Assembly (NCBI GenBank): GCA_907163375.1
Contig: CAJQUW010012964.1
Span: 248,001 to 312,000, forward strand
Source of the DNA: Prostheceraeus crozeri
Taxonomy: Eukaryota; Platyhelminthes; Polycladida; Euryleptidae
DNA: 64,000 nt
Direction of reading: 5' to 3'
A program made the position numbers and the translations under genes. Positions 12,645 to 23,701 of the stretch are shown piece after piece (position 1 is the first letter of the stretch; each line of letters opens with the position of its first letter). Below the pieces are notes generated by a model. The model worked only from the letters and a program-made list of their open reading frames with translations. It did not search any database and was not told where the DNA came from.

Positions 12645-12887
12645 GTGCCAAAGAAGGTGACATACAAACAGTACTCAATCCACAGTTTCCTCGACAAAAA
12701 GAAGAAAGCACTGGAATATAACCTCTTCAGATGTCCATTCAAATCGAATGAGCAAGATAAATCCTTTTACGGCTGCGTTGTCTGTCAACTACACTGTCAA
12801 GCATATCAGCCATGCTACATTCGGAGTACAATAACAAGTGATATGCATTTGAGAATAAAAGAACATTTTGAGAATGAAAACTCATAA
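12645..12887 (+). pseudogene. Possible Penelope-like GIY-YIG relic
   Basis: An 80-codon frame contains CVVCQL then, 12 residues later, CYIRST and HLRIKEH. The order Cys pair, C-Y-I-x, then RIKEH matches what I know of the GIY-YIG endonuclease region of Penelope-like retroelements (usual form YIG-x-T-x2-x-L-x2-R-I-x-E-H). Upstream, FLDKKKKALEY also fits the usual approach to this domain. The expected Gly after YI is Arg here, no reverse transcriptase is seen upstream, and the frame lacks the downstream part of the domain. I read it as a fragment; a chance match is possible. Confidence 0.45.
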
Positions 12888-13093
12888 ATGTTTCGGCAAC
12901 AAGTTTCATGGCAACAATAATAGGAAGACAGCCATTGGTGAAGACCATTTAAAATACTCTGATCTAAGACTAAGATACTAAGATCTCTGCAAATCTCTTT
13001 TACGTCGAAAAGCTTTGGTACGACAGCTTTGTTATGGTGCAAATGTCAATGTTTTCAATAATGGAAGAATCGAAGTTTTCACTTTATTTTGTC

Positions 13094-13526
13094 AATTGAA
13101 TGATAACATATACTCCAAATGGAGCATCCAAATGTCTGATTATCTGCCAAGCTACTCCTCAATGTATTGGTGCGCATTATGTGAAGCAGAATGGCACCTG
13201 TTTTCTGATGCAGAGCTCTCGCAAGCGAATGATATACGGAAAACAAAGTGGAATTGGAACAGGAGATGTCATTTTTGAATCATTTTGTGATCCTAGCACA
13301 GGCTATGAATTAAGGTCATATCAACTTGTTTTTCGACGAAATTGAAGTAAAAAGGATCGCTGATCTTCAGACATGTCAACAGGATTGTATAAAACATACG
13401 TGTTGCCTCACATTGGATTTTAATCATCGGGATCATCGTTGCTATCTCCAACCTGTAGACCTGGAAGCTGCTTCTGATAAATTTACAATTGCATCAATAG
13501 CCTCTTTCTCAGCAAAAAGACGCTAA
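13094..13526 (+). pseudogene. Apple/PAN-like domain fragments in two frames
   Basis: The first frame (13100-13345) has the Cys pattern KCLIICQATPQCIGAHY followed by NGTCFL, as in PAN/apple modules, which are extracellular disulphide-bonded domains that bind proteins or sugars. The second frame (13326-13526) has LQTCQQDCIKHTCC, then DHRCYL, again a PAN-like arrangement, and overlaps the end of the first in another frame. Two modules in tandem, with a frameshift near 13320-13345, explain this best; two exons are also possible, but no clean splice pair is visible. There is no signal peptide, and the first frame has a stop immediately upstream (13097-13099). Confidence 0.45.
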
Positions 13527-14560
13527 AATGGGATAGAGCATGGTCAATTTTCCAGCAATCTGGCGTCACCTAAAAATTCACTCTGCAATACACACAGATC
13601 TATATTCACTAACGCTTTTGTCAACAAACAATTTCTTCCTAATAGGATAACAAGGGCATCAAACCCTAGAACCACATGGCAATCATTCTTCGATATGGTG
13701 TCCTGTCGTTGCTGAATGTTCATTGTTGTCACAGTGTATCACTTGGAGGCGGATTCATTCATTGTATGATAGCGATTGAAAAACGAATTTTCGAGGGTCA
13801 TCAAAAGTTGCTATCTCCATGTCAATATCTCATCTAGAGGTCCCTTCACCAACGTCATGGCAATGGAAATCAGTCCGAATTTCAATAAACTAACAGAGAA
13901 CAGTGAATAAGCATTATGTGTACACAGTCGATTATGTAGGCCTGTGTATGGCTTCACAATCTTTCGCAATGAAACCATCAGTAACTGACTGTTCTTATCC
14001 CGTGAAACCCTGTATGCAAACTACGCTCAAAAGCCTCATGGTGTTCTAGGCTCAATATTTGATGTTCTAGGCCTATTTGTAATACTAGCAGCATTGGTGT
14101 CAAGACAAATATTAAACAATCACTTGTTTTCATATTAAACGGTTAATTAACTTCAGGAAACGTCTCTTAATTTCAAAAGCCACTTCAGCGAAATATGTTG
14201 CATTTTGTTGCACGAAAATACGGTACAATGGAGTTTTGTGCATCTTATCGTTGAAAATTCACTTTATCACATTGAATTCACAGCGACATGATATCGACTT
14301 CTTCCTTAAATTGTTGATGCAAAGTTGAACTCAATTTCGTTTATGTCGTCTGAATTAAATTCTGTAGGTACGATTCTGCTGAAAACTGCGTTGTGATGTC
14401 CTAAATACTACGCTACTGATGCATCACTCAGCAGTAGTAGTGACTACAGTCAATTATGTGAAAATGCTCTATACAAAGTGAAAACATAAAATTGGAGCTT
14501 ACATAAGCTATGGTTAGAAATCATGCAACATAATTGAGACATGTACATCAATACTAAAGA
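13527..14560. other. No gene recognised
   Basis: Only short frames on both strands and no structure I can support. Confidence 0.5.
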
Positions 14561-14574
14561 GCAAGAAAAACCCC

Positions 14575-15158
14575 GCTCCCATCAGGTAAGAAGTTTAAAT
14601 ATATCGGTTCACTCTTAGACGAAGCATTATCTTGCAAGCAGGACATCAAAAGTCGCATACAAGCAGGATGGAAAAGTTGGAGACATGTGACAGGAGTTTT
14701 CTTCGACAAAGGAATTCCTCTAACTGAAATCAAAGATCTACCAGGCCATGATACGACTGGCAATGACCTATGGAAGAGAGTGTTGGGTACCGAGGAAGAA
14801 AGATACACAGAGGCTGATGGTGACCGAAATAAAGATGCTCAGGCGATATCAAGGTTTGACCCTCTGGGATCGAGTCAAGAGTGAAGAGAATCGGCGCAAG
14901 ATGAAATTTCCAGCCATCGACCAATTCATGGAGTATAAACGGCTTTCATGGCACGGGCTCGTCAGAAGAAGACCGGACGATCATACAACTCAAGTAGCCC
15001 TGCATCAACCAAAATCTGGCAGACGAAGAAGAAGTCGTCCACCCCTGTCATGGAAAAGGATCATAGAAAAGGATTTCGAGCAAAAAGGCAAAATCCACAA
15101 TCCGGCCCTGATCACGTTGAACGGAAGAGGAGGATTCGGCCCACCTGGAATAATTTGA
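14575..15158 (+). pseudogene. RTE-like LINE reverse transcriptase tail, 5'-truncated
   Basis: Two frames together match the C-terminal part of RTE-clade non-LTR reverse transcriptases. The first (from about 14582) reads FKYIGSLLDE, then DIKSRIQAGWKSWR and GVFFDKGIP. The second (to 15158) reads TYGRECWVPRK, MLRRYQGLTLWDRVK, RLSWHGLVRRRPDD and RPPLSWKRIIEKDF. These are the thumb and post-RT motifs I know as FKYLGS, ECW, WD(R)VR and GHV-x-RR. A frameshift separates them near 14735. The catalytic palm upstream is missing, as expected for a 5'-truncated LINE insertion. No poly-A or short target repeat is clear at the 3' side. Confidence 0.85.
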
Positions 15159-15344
15159 GATTGGTGGCCGGTAAAGGTGAGCAAAGGTAAGCATCCTATC
15201 ACTGGTCTCTCCCGAGGCTGATAAAACAATGATCATCTACGGTCTTCTTAATTTTCGCTATTGCAATTTCTTGATTGCAGGAGAACCCTAAGAACAATGA
15301 CAGAACATCGATTTCACGTCCGCCATTGAAATGACGAAAGGGTG

Positions 15345-15942
15345 GACCTAGGTAACAATTACGACCTCGAATAGACCCTTTATAGCCCGAATAACCCATG
15401 TAGCCCTCTAATAACCCTGCTATGGAAAACGGGCAAGAACAGGTTAAAAAGAGGGTATGAATTGCCCTGTAACAAACCTCGTATGCTGCGAATAACCCTT
15501 AAACCTGTTTTTACCCTAGTAGACCTACTATACCCTTGGTCAACATATTGGAGTAGGTGATACCTCCAAAGACAATGGATTCATAGTCTTTGGATACCTC
15601 TGTCATCGTCCCAATAGCATGCCGAAATTCAGTTAACCGCCGATGAATTTGAACTGAGATTCATACCGAATTATTAGCCAAGTTCAACCTGAAATTGTAA
15701 AAAATAGCCCTGAAATAGTACAATTAGCCCTATTTTAACAACGAAAACGCCCTGGAATTATCCTAATTGTTCTATTATAGGCCGGATAAGCCTGTTTGTA
15801 CGTCCCTGTTATAGCCCGGTTCAACACCAGATAATCATTACCCTGATGTTGCCCACCAGGTGTTGCGCCTTTCCGACTATAGCAGGGGGACCTAAATCAG
15901 GGCAATATCGTGGTTATATGAGGTCGTAATTGTTATCTGGGG
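15345..15942. mobile_element. MITE-like element with AACAATTACGACCTC ends
   Basis: Inverted ends read CCTAGGTAACAATTACGACC on the left and, as its complement, CCCAGATAACAATTACGACC on the right. The 600 bp between is dense in TAGCCC/GGGCTA and CCCT words in both orientations (for example ATAGCCCGAATAACCC, TAGCCCTCTAATAACCC), which looks like decayed internal repeats. It has no coding potential. The target duplication cannot be defined by eye, so the superfamily is open. Confidence 0.55.
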
Positions 15943-16536
15943 ACTGGTTTCTCATCATTGCATGGAGCATCAACCCCTGGAAGAAGACTTAATAAGGTGA
16001 CAATATTGTGAGAAATAAAAGGAAATGATTCTTTATGGAATTATTTCAACAACAAAAAGTGGAAGAACTGAAATTCAAAGGTCAATGACTGACTAGCCTT
16101 GCGGTCGTAGGCCCTAATATACAGCATGTATTCCAAAGATCAACGATCCATGATCCTAAGTTTCCAACAATCCTTTATTTTTGTGACTTTTTAAATTTTT
16201 ATGATGGCATTTTTCTTTGCCAATTGAAGCTGATAGCTTTTTTAATCATTGTGATGATTAATGATTAATTCATCTTTTGTACTTTTGGGGTTTTCATATT
16301 TACGTATATCATGTATGAGCTTTCTTCACTTGAGCATTGTCAGCATTCATGTCAATTGATGGCATAAACACGCTATTAGATGAATGCAAGAATTATACTA
16401 TGCATGATGCCAATTAAGGTCAAATAGATGTGACCACTATCGCTGTAGAGTAGCCTACCCGCTTAGAAGTGCACCTATTTGTATTCGGATTCTAGTCAAG
16501 CGAGTTGTTTGAAAATAGGGTGCTTGCATTGATTTG
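15943..16536. other. No gene recognised
   Basis: Nothing supportable in this stretch. Confidence 0.5.
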
Positions 16537-16544
16537 CATTTTAC

Positions 16545-16826
16545 GGCACTACTGCAGTTTAGTGCACCCTCTATGAAAGAGACGGAAACGCGCCTACTGC
16601 AGTTTAGTGCACCCTAAAACAACGGCGCATTCTCCCGCAAACGATGACTACGCACATTACACCGAAGCGCGCGCTCGGTGTAATGTGCGAAGACGAAGAC
16701 GAAGACACACGAAGACACAAAGACACTCATTTATAACTATAGGGAAGAACGAACGGCATTCATTCTGTTGATTAAATCATGTTGTTCTCACATGCATTTT
16801 AGGGTGCACTAAACTGCAGTAGTGCC
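16545..16826. mobile_element. Small foldback-type MITE, 8-bp flanking repeat
   Basis: The ends are GGCACTACTGCAGTTTAGTG and its complement, which match over about 27 bp. They are flanked by CATTTTAC (16537-16544) and GATTTTAC (16827-16834), an 8-bp duplication with one change. A second copy of CTACTGCAGTTTAGTGCACC lies in direct orientation about 50 bp inside the left end (around 16595-16615). Non-coding, 282 bp. An 8-bp duplication would suit hAT, but the GG start is unusual for hAT. Confidence 0.7.
16651..16689. repeat. Perfect 15-bp hairpin with GCGCGC loop
   Basis: CGCACATTACACCGA (16651-16665) and its exact complement (16675-16689) flank AGCGCGCGC. It lies in the middle of the small MITE and is GC-rich compared with its surroundings. 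The stem would be stable as DNA or RNA. Confidence 0.85.
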
Positions 16827-17134
16827 GATTTTACTTCATCTTGTTCCTCCTAATGCAAGACGCTGTACAAGCAAGTTGAGATTAAGGACAGTCATCACAT
16901 AATGAAAGCTTTCTCCACGTTAGAATTTTTGCTTACAGCAGGACAGATCGGTGGGTTTTCAGATTGAGCATTTTTTTCTACATTTTGCTGCAACTCAAGG
17001 CACGAAGCCTACGCATGTGTATTAAAACATATGCAATAAATCTGCCATGCATTGGAATATGCTCTTATATTCCAGATGGGCAATTCAAATCATCGGCAGA
17101 TAAATATCTACATATCAATTTTGTACGCAATTCT

Positions 17135-17647
17135 TCAAATGACATATCTACCATCAACGAAAATGATTCTCTGGCCGTTGGGTTGCAGAGGAAGTTTCAC
17201 ATGCCGCCATGATGATCCTCCGTTACCATGTCGCAGACGAGGTGGTCCGAAATGAGGAAAACTACTTCGGGGAGGAAGACGTTGTTTGGCGTAATGCAAG
17301 TATGCACGGTGAAAATCATCGTAGCCACACGATTTCGGCGGATATTGGAGGTGCGCTGGGATATGCTGCAATAAAAATCAAATCAAGCTCGACACCGAGG
17401 AACAACATTGAAACTGCAAAGTCTTACTTCATACTCATCGGTTTGGCCCCTGAGATTCGACTCCGAGAAATAATTGAGCATTTCTCTTGGATCTCGATTA
17501 TATCCAGCAATGTCACTAAATCCACTCGAGGGTCTTGAGCTCCTCTGTCTTTCTTGAAAGACATCCATTTCTCTGTCATCGAATGTCTGATCTTCATTGC
17601 CGTAGAGATCGAGATATAGCCATTTATTCATTGATCCATAGCTCGTT
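17135..17647 (-). CDS. 3' end of an unknown gene, two exons
   Basis: Exon A runs 17647 to 17428 on the minus strand, after an AAATATTTACAG acceptor and before a GTAAGA donor. Exon B runs 17365 to 17135, after a TTTATTGCAG acceptor, and ends in TGA. Exon A ends and exon B starts between codons, so they join in frame across a 62-bp intron, giving 149 residues. The peptide is rich in Tyr, Arg, Pro and Gly (YGSMNKWLYLDLYGNED, SSRPSSGFSDIAGYNRDP, HYAKQRLPPRSSFPHFG, RIIFVDGRYVI at the end), has no membrane segment, and looks like a soluble or cytoplasmic tail. I do not recognise the family. Upstream exons should lie above 17647, but none is visible in the next 2 kb. The plus-strand frame 17209-17538 is its antisense shadow. 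Confidence 0.5.
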
Positions 17648-17686
17648 CTGTAAATATTTTGTTGTTTGATCATCAGTGACAAAGAT

Positions 17687-17705
17687 TATATATATATATA
17701 TATAT
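17687..17705. repeat. TA microsatellite
   Basis: About nine TA units immediately upstream (on the minus strand) of the exon A acceptor region. Confidence 0.9.
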
Positions 17706-20700
17706 TTGATTGATGCGCTAATTTACAAAGTCAATTCGTCCCTTGTTCCACTTGGCTATTACTTTAATAGAAGGGACAGCTGATATCTATTAATGGTAAA
17801 GGAGTGACTCATAAATGGAACGAAAATAGTTCAACTGTAGATTATTTTATTCCCTATTTCACTGGCTATTTCACTTACAAAAATGTTCAAAAATAATGCC
17901 CTCCTAAAATAAAATTTTACATTCTTATCGAGATAAGAATAATAAGAATAATAATAAGAAAGATCTGTATTAATTAGAAGTTAGTGTCCTTATTTTAATT
18001 GAACGCAACCTTGAATGTTCCCTATTTCCATTGATCGGGTGACTTCACCTGTTTTGTTTGCGTTGATGTAACCCATTGCGGTAAGAATATATACTGATGC
18101 GCTTTCGTCTACATATGAATGATTTTAATTAAAATGGATTAGTAGGCCTAGCACCTTGCAACTTTCAATTCGTCGAAGTTAGCATACTATCATCAGACAT
18201 GAGCTTTTAGATGCATGAGCATGCGGGTAGACAAGATCACAAAACATTAGGGTGTTGATGATATTTTTTAAACAATCTTGCTATTGATCTTAAAAATATG
18301 CTATGGATCATTTATCCGGGACATTTTAAGTGAGTTTAGTAAGCCATAGATATTGCATATACATTACAATACAATTATTGTCTGATCGATCGATCTCAAC
18401 AATTGCTGCCGATTGATTGAACGACCGTTTTTCGACCGGGCCGGTCGACCGATCGACTTACACCGTCACAACCGAACCCAACCGGTCGACCGGGCCAGTC
18501 AGCCGGTCCTGCTTTCAACTCTGCCATAGATTATTGTTGCTTGTCATGCTACTTCTATTGCTGTAAAATGCACGCTGCTCCGGTGTGTGAATAATCTATC
18601 CTATCATGATACCACTTGGTCATCATGCTGACTATGTTGCCACCCCAGTGCGATATGCCAGACTAACACAGCAGTAGCATTGATGTAAAATTCATACTAA
18701 TTTCATGATTATATTCAGAATAATACAACAATGAAGGTTTGAATGTACAGTATATCCTATCTATCGCAATGGCATCAAATAAGAGACTGCCGAAAAGAAA
18801 TGAGAGGATCGAGGCGTTCCTGGGCCAAAACATTCTCAATAAAACGGGCTCTGTTCGGACAGTTCCTAAAAGAATGTAGGCAGGACCGCATAATTCAGGG
18901 ACATTTGCAGAACCTACATCATAGCTGTCTTAGCACCGAAAGAAATTACTGTTTAATGTAAGCATTCTACTAAGGAGATTTTTGTAAGAAATAAAACTTC
19001 CTATAAAAGTGCTGCTGAATCTAGGCCAGTGCATGTTTTGGGAAGGTTACGGAATCATTTGTTATATGGAGAAACTACATACGAAAGTTAATAGGTCCCT
19101 GAATTCATTTATAGTTTGCAGCTGCCTTTGAAATATAATTCCATCCCTTGCATCATGCATGCAAGCATTCATAAGTTCTCATCGCGTTGTGAGAAATTTT
19201 TTATTTGTCATCATTTTACTATTCTGCACTTCACTGTCATGAAATTGTGATGATCGCAATGTAAAGATTTGGAAACGATGGATGAAAAGTATTTCAATTT
19301 ACAGGGGAATGGAATGTACATGCATGTGTAGCTGGGTAATTTCTGTGTAAAGACTATACAGATATTGCATCTTTCAGTGGCACTAAACCTCTTTGTCAGT
19401 CCACTTCAAATGCAATTGCATTAAAAGTATGCTGTAATGCATGCTTCTCTTAAGATACTCCTTAATGCATTTTCAAATTTTCAAGCTCCTTTTCTGCATT
19501 ATAGCACTTAAACAAGAGCCCTCAAACTCTGATCACATGTTCAGTTGTGCAACTTAAAACCCCATTTAATGCATCAAAATACCTTCAAATCTCCTGATAA
19601 AATCCGATCAGAAATTATTACTCAATACTCACAGCATGAAATTTGTTTGGAAGCAGCAAAGGTTGTGCAATCTTACGCATCTCAGAAGCTATGTCAATGT
19701 TTGCAAGAAGTTTCAGACAAAATTTACCTTCGGTTGCAATGTCGTCTATTTGCTATTAGTTTATCACGAGAAATCATTGTCTTAACCGATTGACTCATTA
19801 AGCTCCTTATTTTATTTTGCTATCATTCTTGAATTTCGCATGCAATGTTTCATCCAGCAAATTCAGTAGTTGCATCTACTTTGTAAGCTCATTTTTGCAA
19901 TCGCAATGTTAAAGCAATGTCAAATTCCTGATTTCGTTCGCATTTTCTGCTTTACGATGCTCAGCATAATGTTTACAGAATCAGAAATAAACGAGTGCTA
20001 GAGATGTACACAATAATATTTTGATAAGCAAGAAAATTATTGCTTCGTATTATTTTAGGAAGCTGTAATTTTCGAACAACATTCAATTTGTACACTTGGA
20101 GCGAAATTAGCTTGCGGACAACCAGAATTTTATACTTCATTATTAGAAAAAAACGTAGCACGCCCCTCACAACTCGAAAGACTTTTTTTAACAATTCTTC
20201 TCTTTTGTTATTTAATCATGAATTGAGGCTGAGTAGTGATTGTGCAGTGATATTTGTCATTTGCTTCGATTACTTATGACTCGAACGGTCCACTTTATGC
20301 ATTTTCATAGGCAATATACTTTCAGACATTACTTTCGGGTTCATTCGCGCATAGGCTATATCGCGTATAAAGAGAAGTGATCGGATCAGGTTGTGGTTTG
20401 GGGCACGGGTTGAAGGAACAAATATCATGAACAAATTTGAGAGTCCGGTGGAGGCTAGAATTGTCGAAGCCAATTGCATAAAAGAAAATTGTCCGTCTCT
20501 CAACAGAAGAGAGGAGCTCACTCAGTGGCAACTGATCTGTCCACCCATATCTGACGCCATCGCACCACTGTCGAACACTCATTGACTCTGAACGTGACGA
20601 TGCTGCTGGGCAGTCAGTGTTTGTTCGCTTGAACATATTGCCTTTAGCTTCTTTTGTGCAATTTTTACTTTTCAGTGCGGATAAAATTTCTTGGGAGAGA

Positions 20701-21625
20701 ACTTGTTTTTCGACTGTAATAGTCATTCATCATATTATGAATCGCCTCTTGTGCGCCGCAATAAACTGGCCATGAGATTCCCATCCCAAACCGAAAGTTG
20801 TTCCGATACTTTCTTAGTTTTTTCATACTATACTCACATAAATATGTCGTTTTTTTGTCAACACGACATAATTTTTTTTGCTTTCAATTTGCTCTATTAT
20901 GCCTGCTGCTATGTGCTGAAGTGGCTGCGGATACTTATTGGACTGCAATTAGCAATTTCGCAATCGCTATTCTAATCGTGATATTAAGACGAGTTCACAT
21001 TAAACCGACAATGATAACTGCAATGATAAATTGAAATAAAATCGCTCTGCATGTGTAACGCAGCTGCTGCACACATTACCAGATCTTCTAGTTCAATGTG
21101 TACAGCGGAACTCAACGATTAAGTGAAAATCGTCACAATTCTATCGTTATCGGCCTATTGTGAGGCACCTTCACTTTTCATTTTCTTGGATCGTTCGCAC
21201 AATTGCTGTTATCTTTAAAATGAGTTTATTATTTGCCGTTACTGCATTCCTCCCCTGCATGTTCGATATAGGCTACACACGTATACATGAAGGCTACACT
21301 TGCATTGCATTTTGTAGTTCGAAACAAAGATAAGTCAATTGATTAGCGCTCCCTATTGTTAGCTCCCAACTATATTGACGATCAGCTAATTACTATATTA
21401 CTATATTAGCAATCTGATCTAATTCCACTATTATATGAAGGCAAACGCTCCCTGTCTTGGCACTGTTTCTCACGATTATCATCTCAAAATTTTAACTGAC
21501 GATGAATCCTCAATATTGAAAGTAAAGTTGCGCTTTGCATTAGTCTGTACCTCATAGCAAAAACGCGCTTGAGCAATCAAGTGATGAGGATAGAAATTAC
21601 CAAATTCTTAGGATAGAAATATCGC
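17706..21625. other. No gene recognised
   Basis: Long AT-rich stretch. A 134-codon minus frame at 20322-20726 is the largest open frame but has no motif, splice edge or biased composition. A short plus frame (from about 18770, beginning MASNKRLPKRNERIEAF) has protein-like composition for 36 codons and no known match. Neither is called as a gene. Confidence 0.45.
18424..18512. repeat. GC-rich cluster of CCGGTCGACC palindromes
   Basis: CGACCGGGCCGGTCGACC and AACCGGTCGACCGGGCC lie about 40 bp apart, with further CGATCGA words around. The composition is unlike the AT-rich neighbours. It may be the arm of a decayed MITE; no second arm is defined. Confidence 0.4.
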
Positions 21626-22095
21626 CCAAGTTCTGGCAAACCGTCGCAAAGAGTAAATTACCTGTCTGGCAAACCGTCGTAAAGGTCAAATTAGCTGTTT
21701 GACAAACCGTCGTAAAGGTCAAATTAGCTGTTTGACAAACCGTCGTGAGGGGTAAATCGCCTATCTGGCAAATCGTCGTAAGTCAATTTTTTTGATTTTG
21801 AATTTTATAGCTAATATGATGTAAAATACATTGAAAAATATTCACAATGAATATCAGATATCATAATCTTATGGTTCCACATGTACTCAGGCGCTGCAAA
21901 CCGTAGTAACGTAAGAAGATTAAACATAAAAAAATCTTAAAAGGATCCTCCTGATAAATGTCAAATTTGACTTACGACGGTTTGTCATACAGGTAATTTA
22001 CCCTTTACGACGGTTTGTCAGACAACTAATTTAAATCTTTACGACGGTTTGTCAGACAGGTAATTTACTCTTTGCGACGGTTTGCCAGAACTTGG
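21626..22095. mobile_element. Foldback element with 33-bp unit arrays in its arms
   Basis: The outer ends are CCAAGTTCTGGCAAACCGTC and its exact complement. Each arm is a tandem array of a ~33-bp unit built on GGCAAACCGTCGTAAAG plus GTAAATTACCTGT. There are five units in the left arm (to about 21790) and four in the inverted right arm (from about 21965). The ~175-bp centre is AT-rich and non-coding. Arms made of short tandem repeats in inverted orientation are the defining look of foldback (FB/TFB-like) elements. The target duplication is not clear by eye. Confidence 0.75.
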
Positions 22096-22423
22096 ATGAC
22101 CAACCAACCACTTAAAGAAATGAGCGATTGCGCACACATGATCAAATTCATTCAGGACTGACTGTCATCGCCTACAACTGGATGCACAGAAGTACTAAGA
22201 AATGAAGTTTTGATGTTGAGCATCACCCCATGACCATTACATGTGAAAATGAATCTTAGCACAAGTCTCATCCCGTTTCTCATCAGGTTGTCATGGGTTT
22301 TCTCATTCCCAACAACAAGCCTGATGAAGGTGTTTTAAGATACTCGAACTAGTATTGTTGCACCGCATGACATTGTGATAGCATTAATTAATAGCTTATC
22401 CATCGAATACTGATAAAGTTGAT

Positions 22424-22792
22424 TGACAACTTCAGTCTGTCGTAATATATTGAATGTCTAAAGAGAATGACAACTATTAAGTCAACAAAGACACCAACAC
22501 CCGTGATTCTCCGACCGCACTCTCCTGACCCAGGAATCAGGAGACGAGCTCGCACCTTCTTCAGTAGGCCACACTGACGGTTCAAAAGGAATGCGAGTGA
22601 AGGCAGAAGTCATCTCTAAGTGCTATTGACAACATATTGTCCTATTATTATTGACAGAACACTCCAGCGTTTGAGACAGCATATCAACATGTCATCATCT
22701 ACGTCACAGCGTAGATTGTCAACTAAGGTCTGTCGTAGTGCAGTGAATATGTAAAGAGAATGACAATTTTTAAGTCAATAAATGACACCAAA
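22424..22792. repeat. Direct repeat of ~74 bp, two copies
   Basis: 22424-22497 and 22717-22792 share GTCTGTCGTA, then TAAAGAGAATGACAA, then TTAAGTCAA and GACACCAA, with scattered changes. They are separated by about 220 bp. There is no coding sequence and the origin is unknown. Confidence 0.7.
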
Positions 22793-22947
22793 GTTAGTAA
22801 GTATACAAATGGTTAGTAAGATAAAGTTGAGTAAGTATAGATCTCCAGAAAAGCAGTTTGTGATAAATTTTTGAATAATTAGATGAATTTATTGAACATT
22901 TAGATAGTTGCATTTCTGTTTATCCACGATATATTACTTATACTTTA

Positions 22948-23699
22948 GGCCAGGCCAAACGTTCGATTAGATTTGACAAATCGGTTTCAAGAAGCTCGTT
23001 TTGATAAAAGCCGTTTTGTTGAATCGCAGCAATGTTAAAGCAGATTACTGTAAACGCATGTTTGACCTCATATAGATTTAGATTAATTAAAACGGTTTTA
23101 AATAAAACGTCCGTCTTGCTAAACAAAACCATTTTGAAACGCTTTCATGTAAATCCAAAGTTTGACTTCGACTGTTCTAATAGCATGATCGGTTGTGCTA
23201 AAGCGATCTTCTGATCACATTGGTTTTATCAAAACCAAGAGCTTCATCAAATCGATACGGATTTGTTAAACGATCGCAAGTGAATGGCATTAACAACTTC
23301 ACGTCATGCATAGCAATGTGAGATTTGTTAAACCACTTGGTGGTTAAATAGCGTAGATCGAAGAGAGAGGTCAGAAACACGATTAAACATGTCTGCGAAC
23401 TTATTACATTTACGCTGTAGCTTCTGTTCACAATATTCGATAAATCCGATCTTGATATGGAAAATGTTGTTCAATCGAAAGCTTTGGACATCATTAAATC
23501 CTATCTTTGACCTCAACAAGTTTTAGCTTTGACGAGGCCGTTTATATGTACCAGACAGTTTCATAAAATCGTAATATCATGATCGAGTGTCGAAATTGCG
23601 GTTAAAGCGCGATTAAATGATTGCGATGGTTTAATACATAAAACCGTTTCATTCAGATAAAACGGATTTATTAGATCTAATCGAAAGTTTGACCTGGCC
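22948..23699. mobile_element. TA-flanked MITE with GGCCAGGYCAAAC ends
   Basis: The ends read GGCCAGGCCAAACGTTCGAT and, as complement on the right, GGCCAGGTCAAACTTTCGAT. TA sits on each side (22946-22947, 23700-23701). Inside are further scattered GTTTGAC-plus-TTAGA/GATTAAA words and several AAACGGTTTT-type words, as if the arms extend in degraded form. It is 752 bp and non-coding. TA duplication suits Tc1/mariner-related MITEs. Confidence 0.7.
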
Positions 23700-23701
23700 T
23701 A

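Noticed and set aside
17209-17538. 109-codon plus-strand frame as a gene
   Set aside because: It is the antisense of the spliced minus-strand exons, which have proper borders and better composition.
18743-18961. 72-codon plus-strand frame as a gene
   Set aside because: A different frame of the same stretch looks more protein-like for only 36 codons. No splice partner or family was found, so neither is called.
20322-20726. 134-codon minus-strand open frame as a gene
   Set aside because: No motif, no splice edges, mixed composition, and overlapping frames on the other strand. Likely chance in this composition.
21626-22095. CRISPR-like array (regular ~33-bp repeats)
   Set aside because: The units are contiguous with no unique spacers, and they reverse orientation across a centre. 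The context is eukaryotic, so it is a foldback element.
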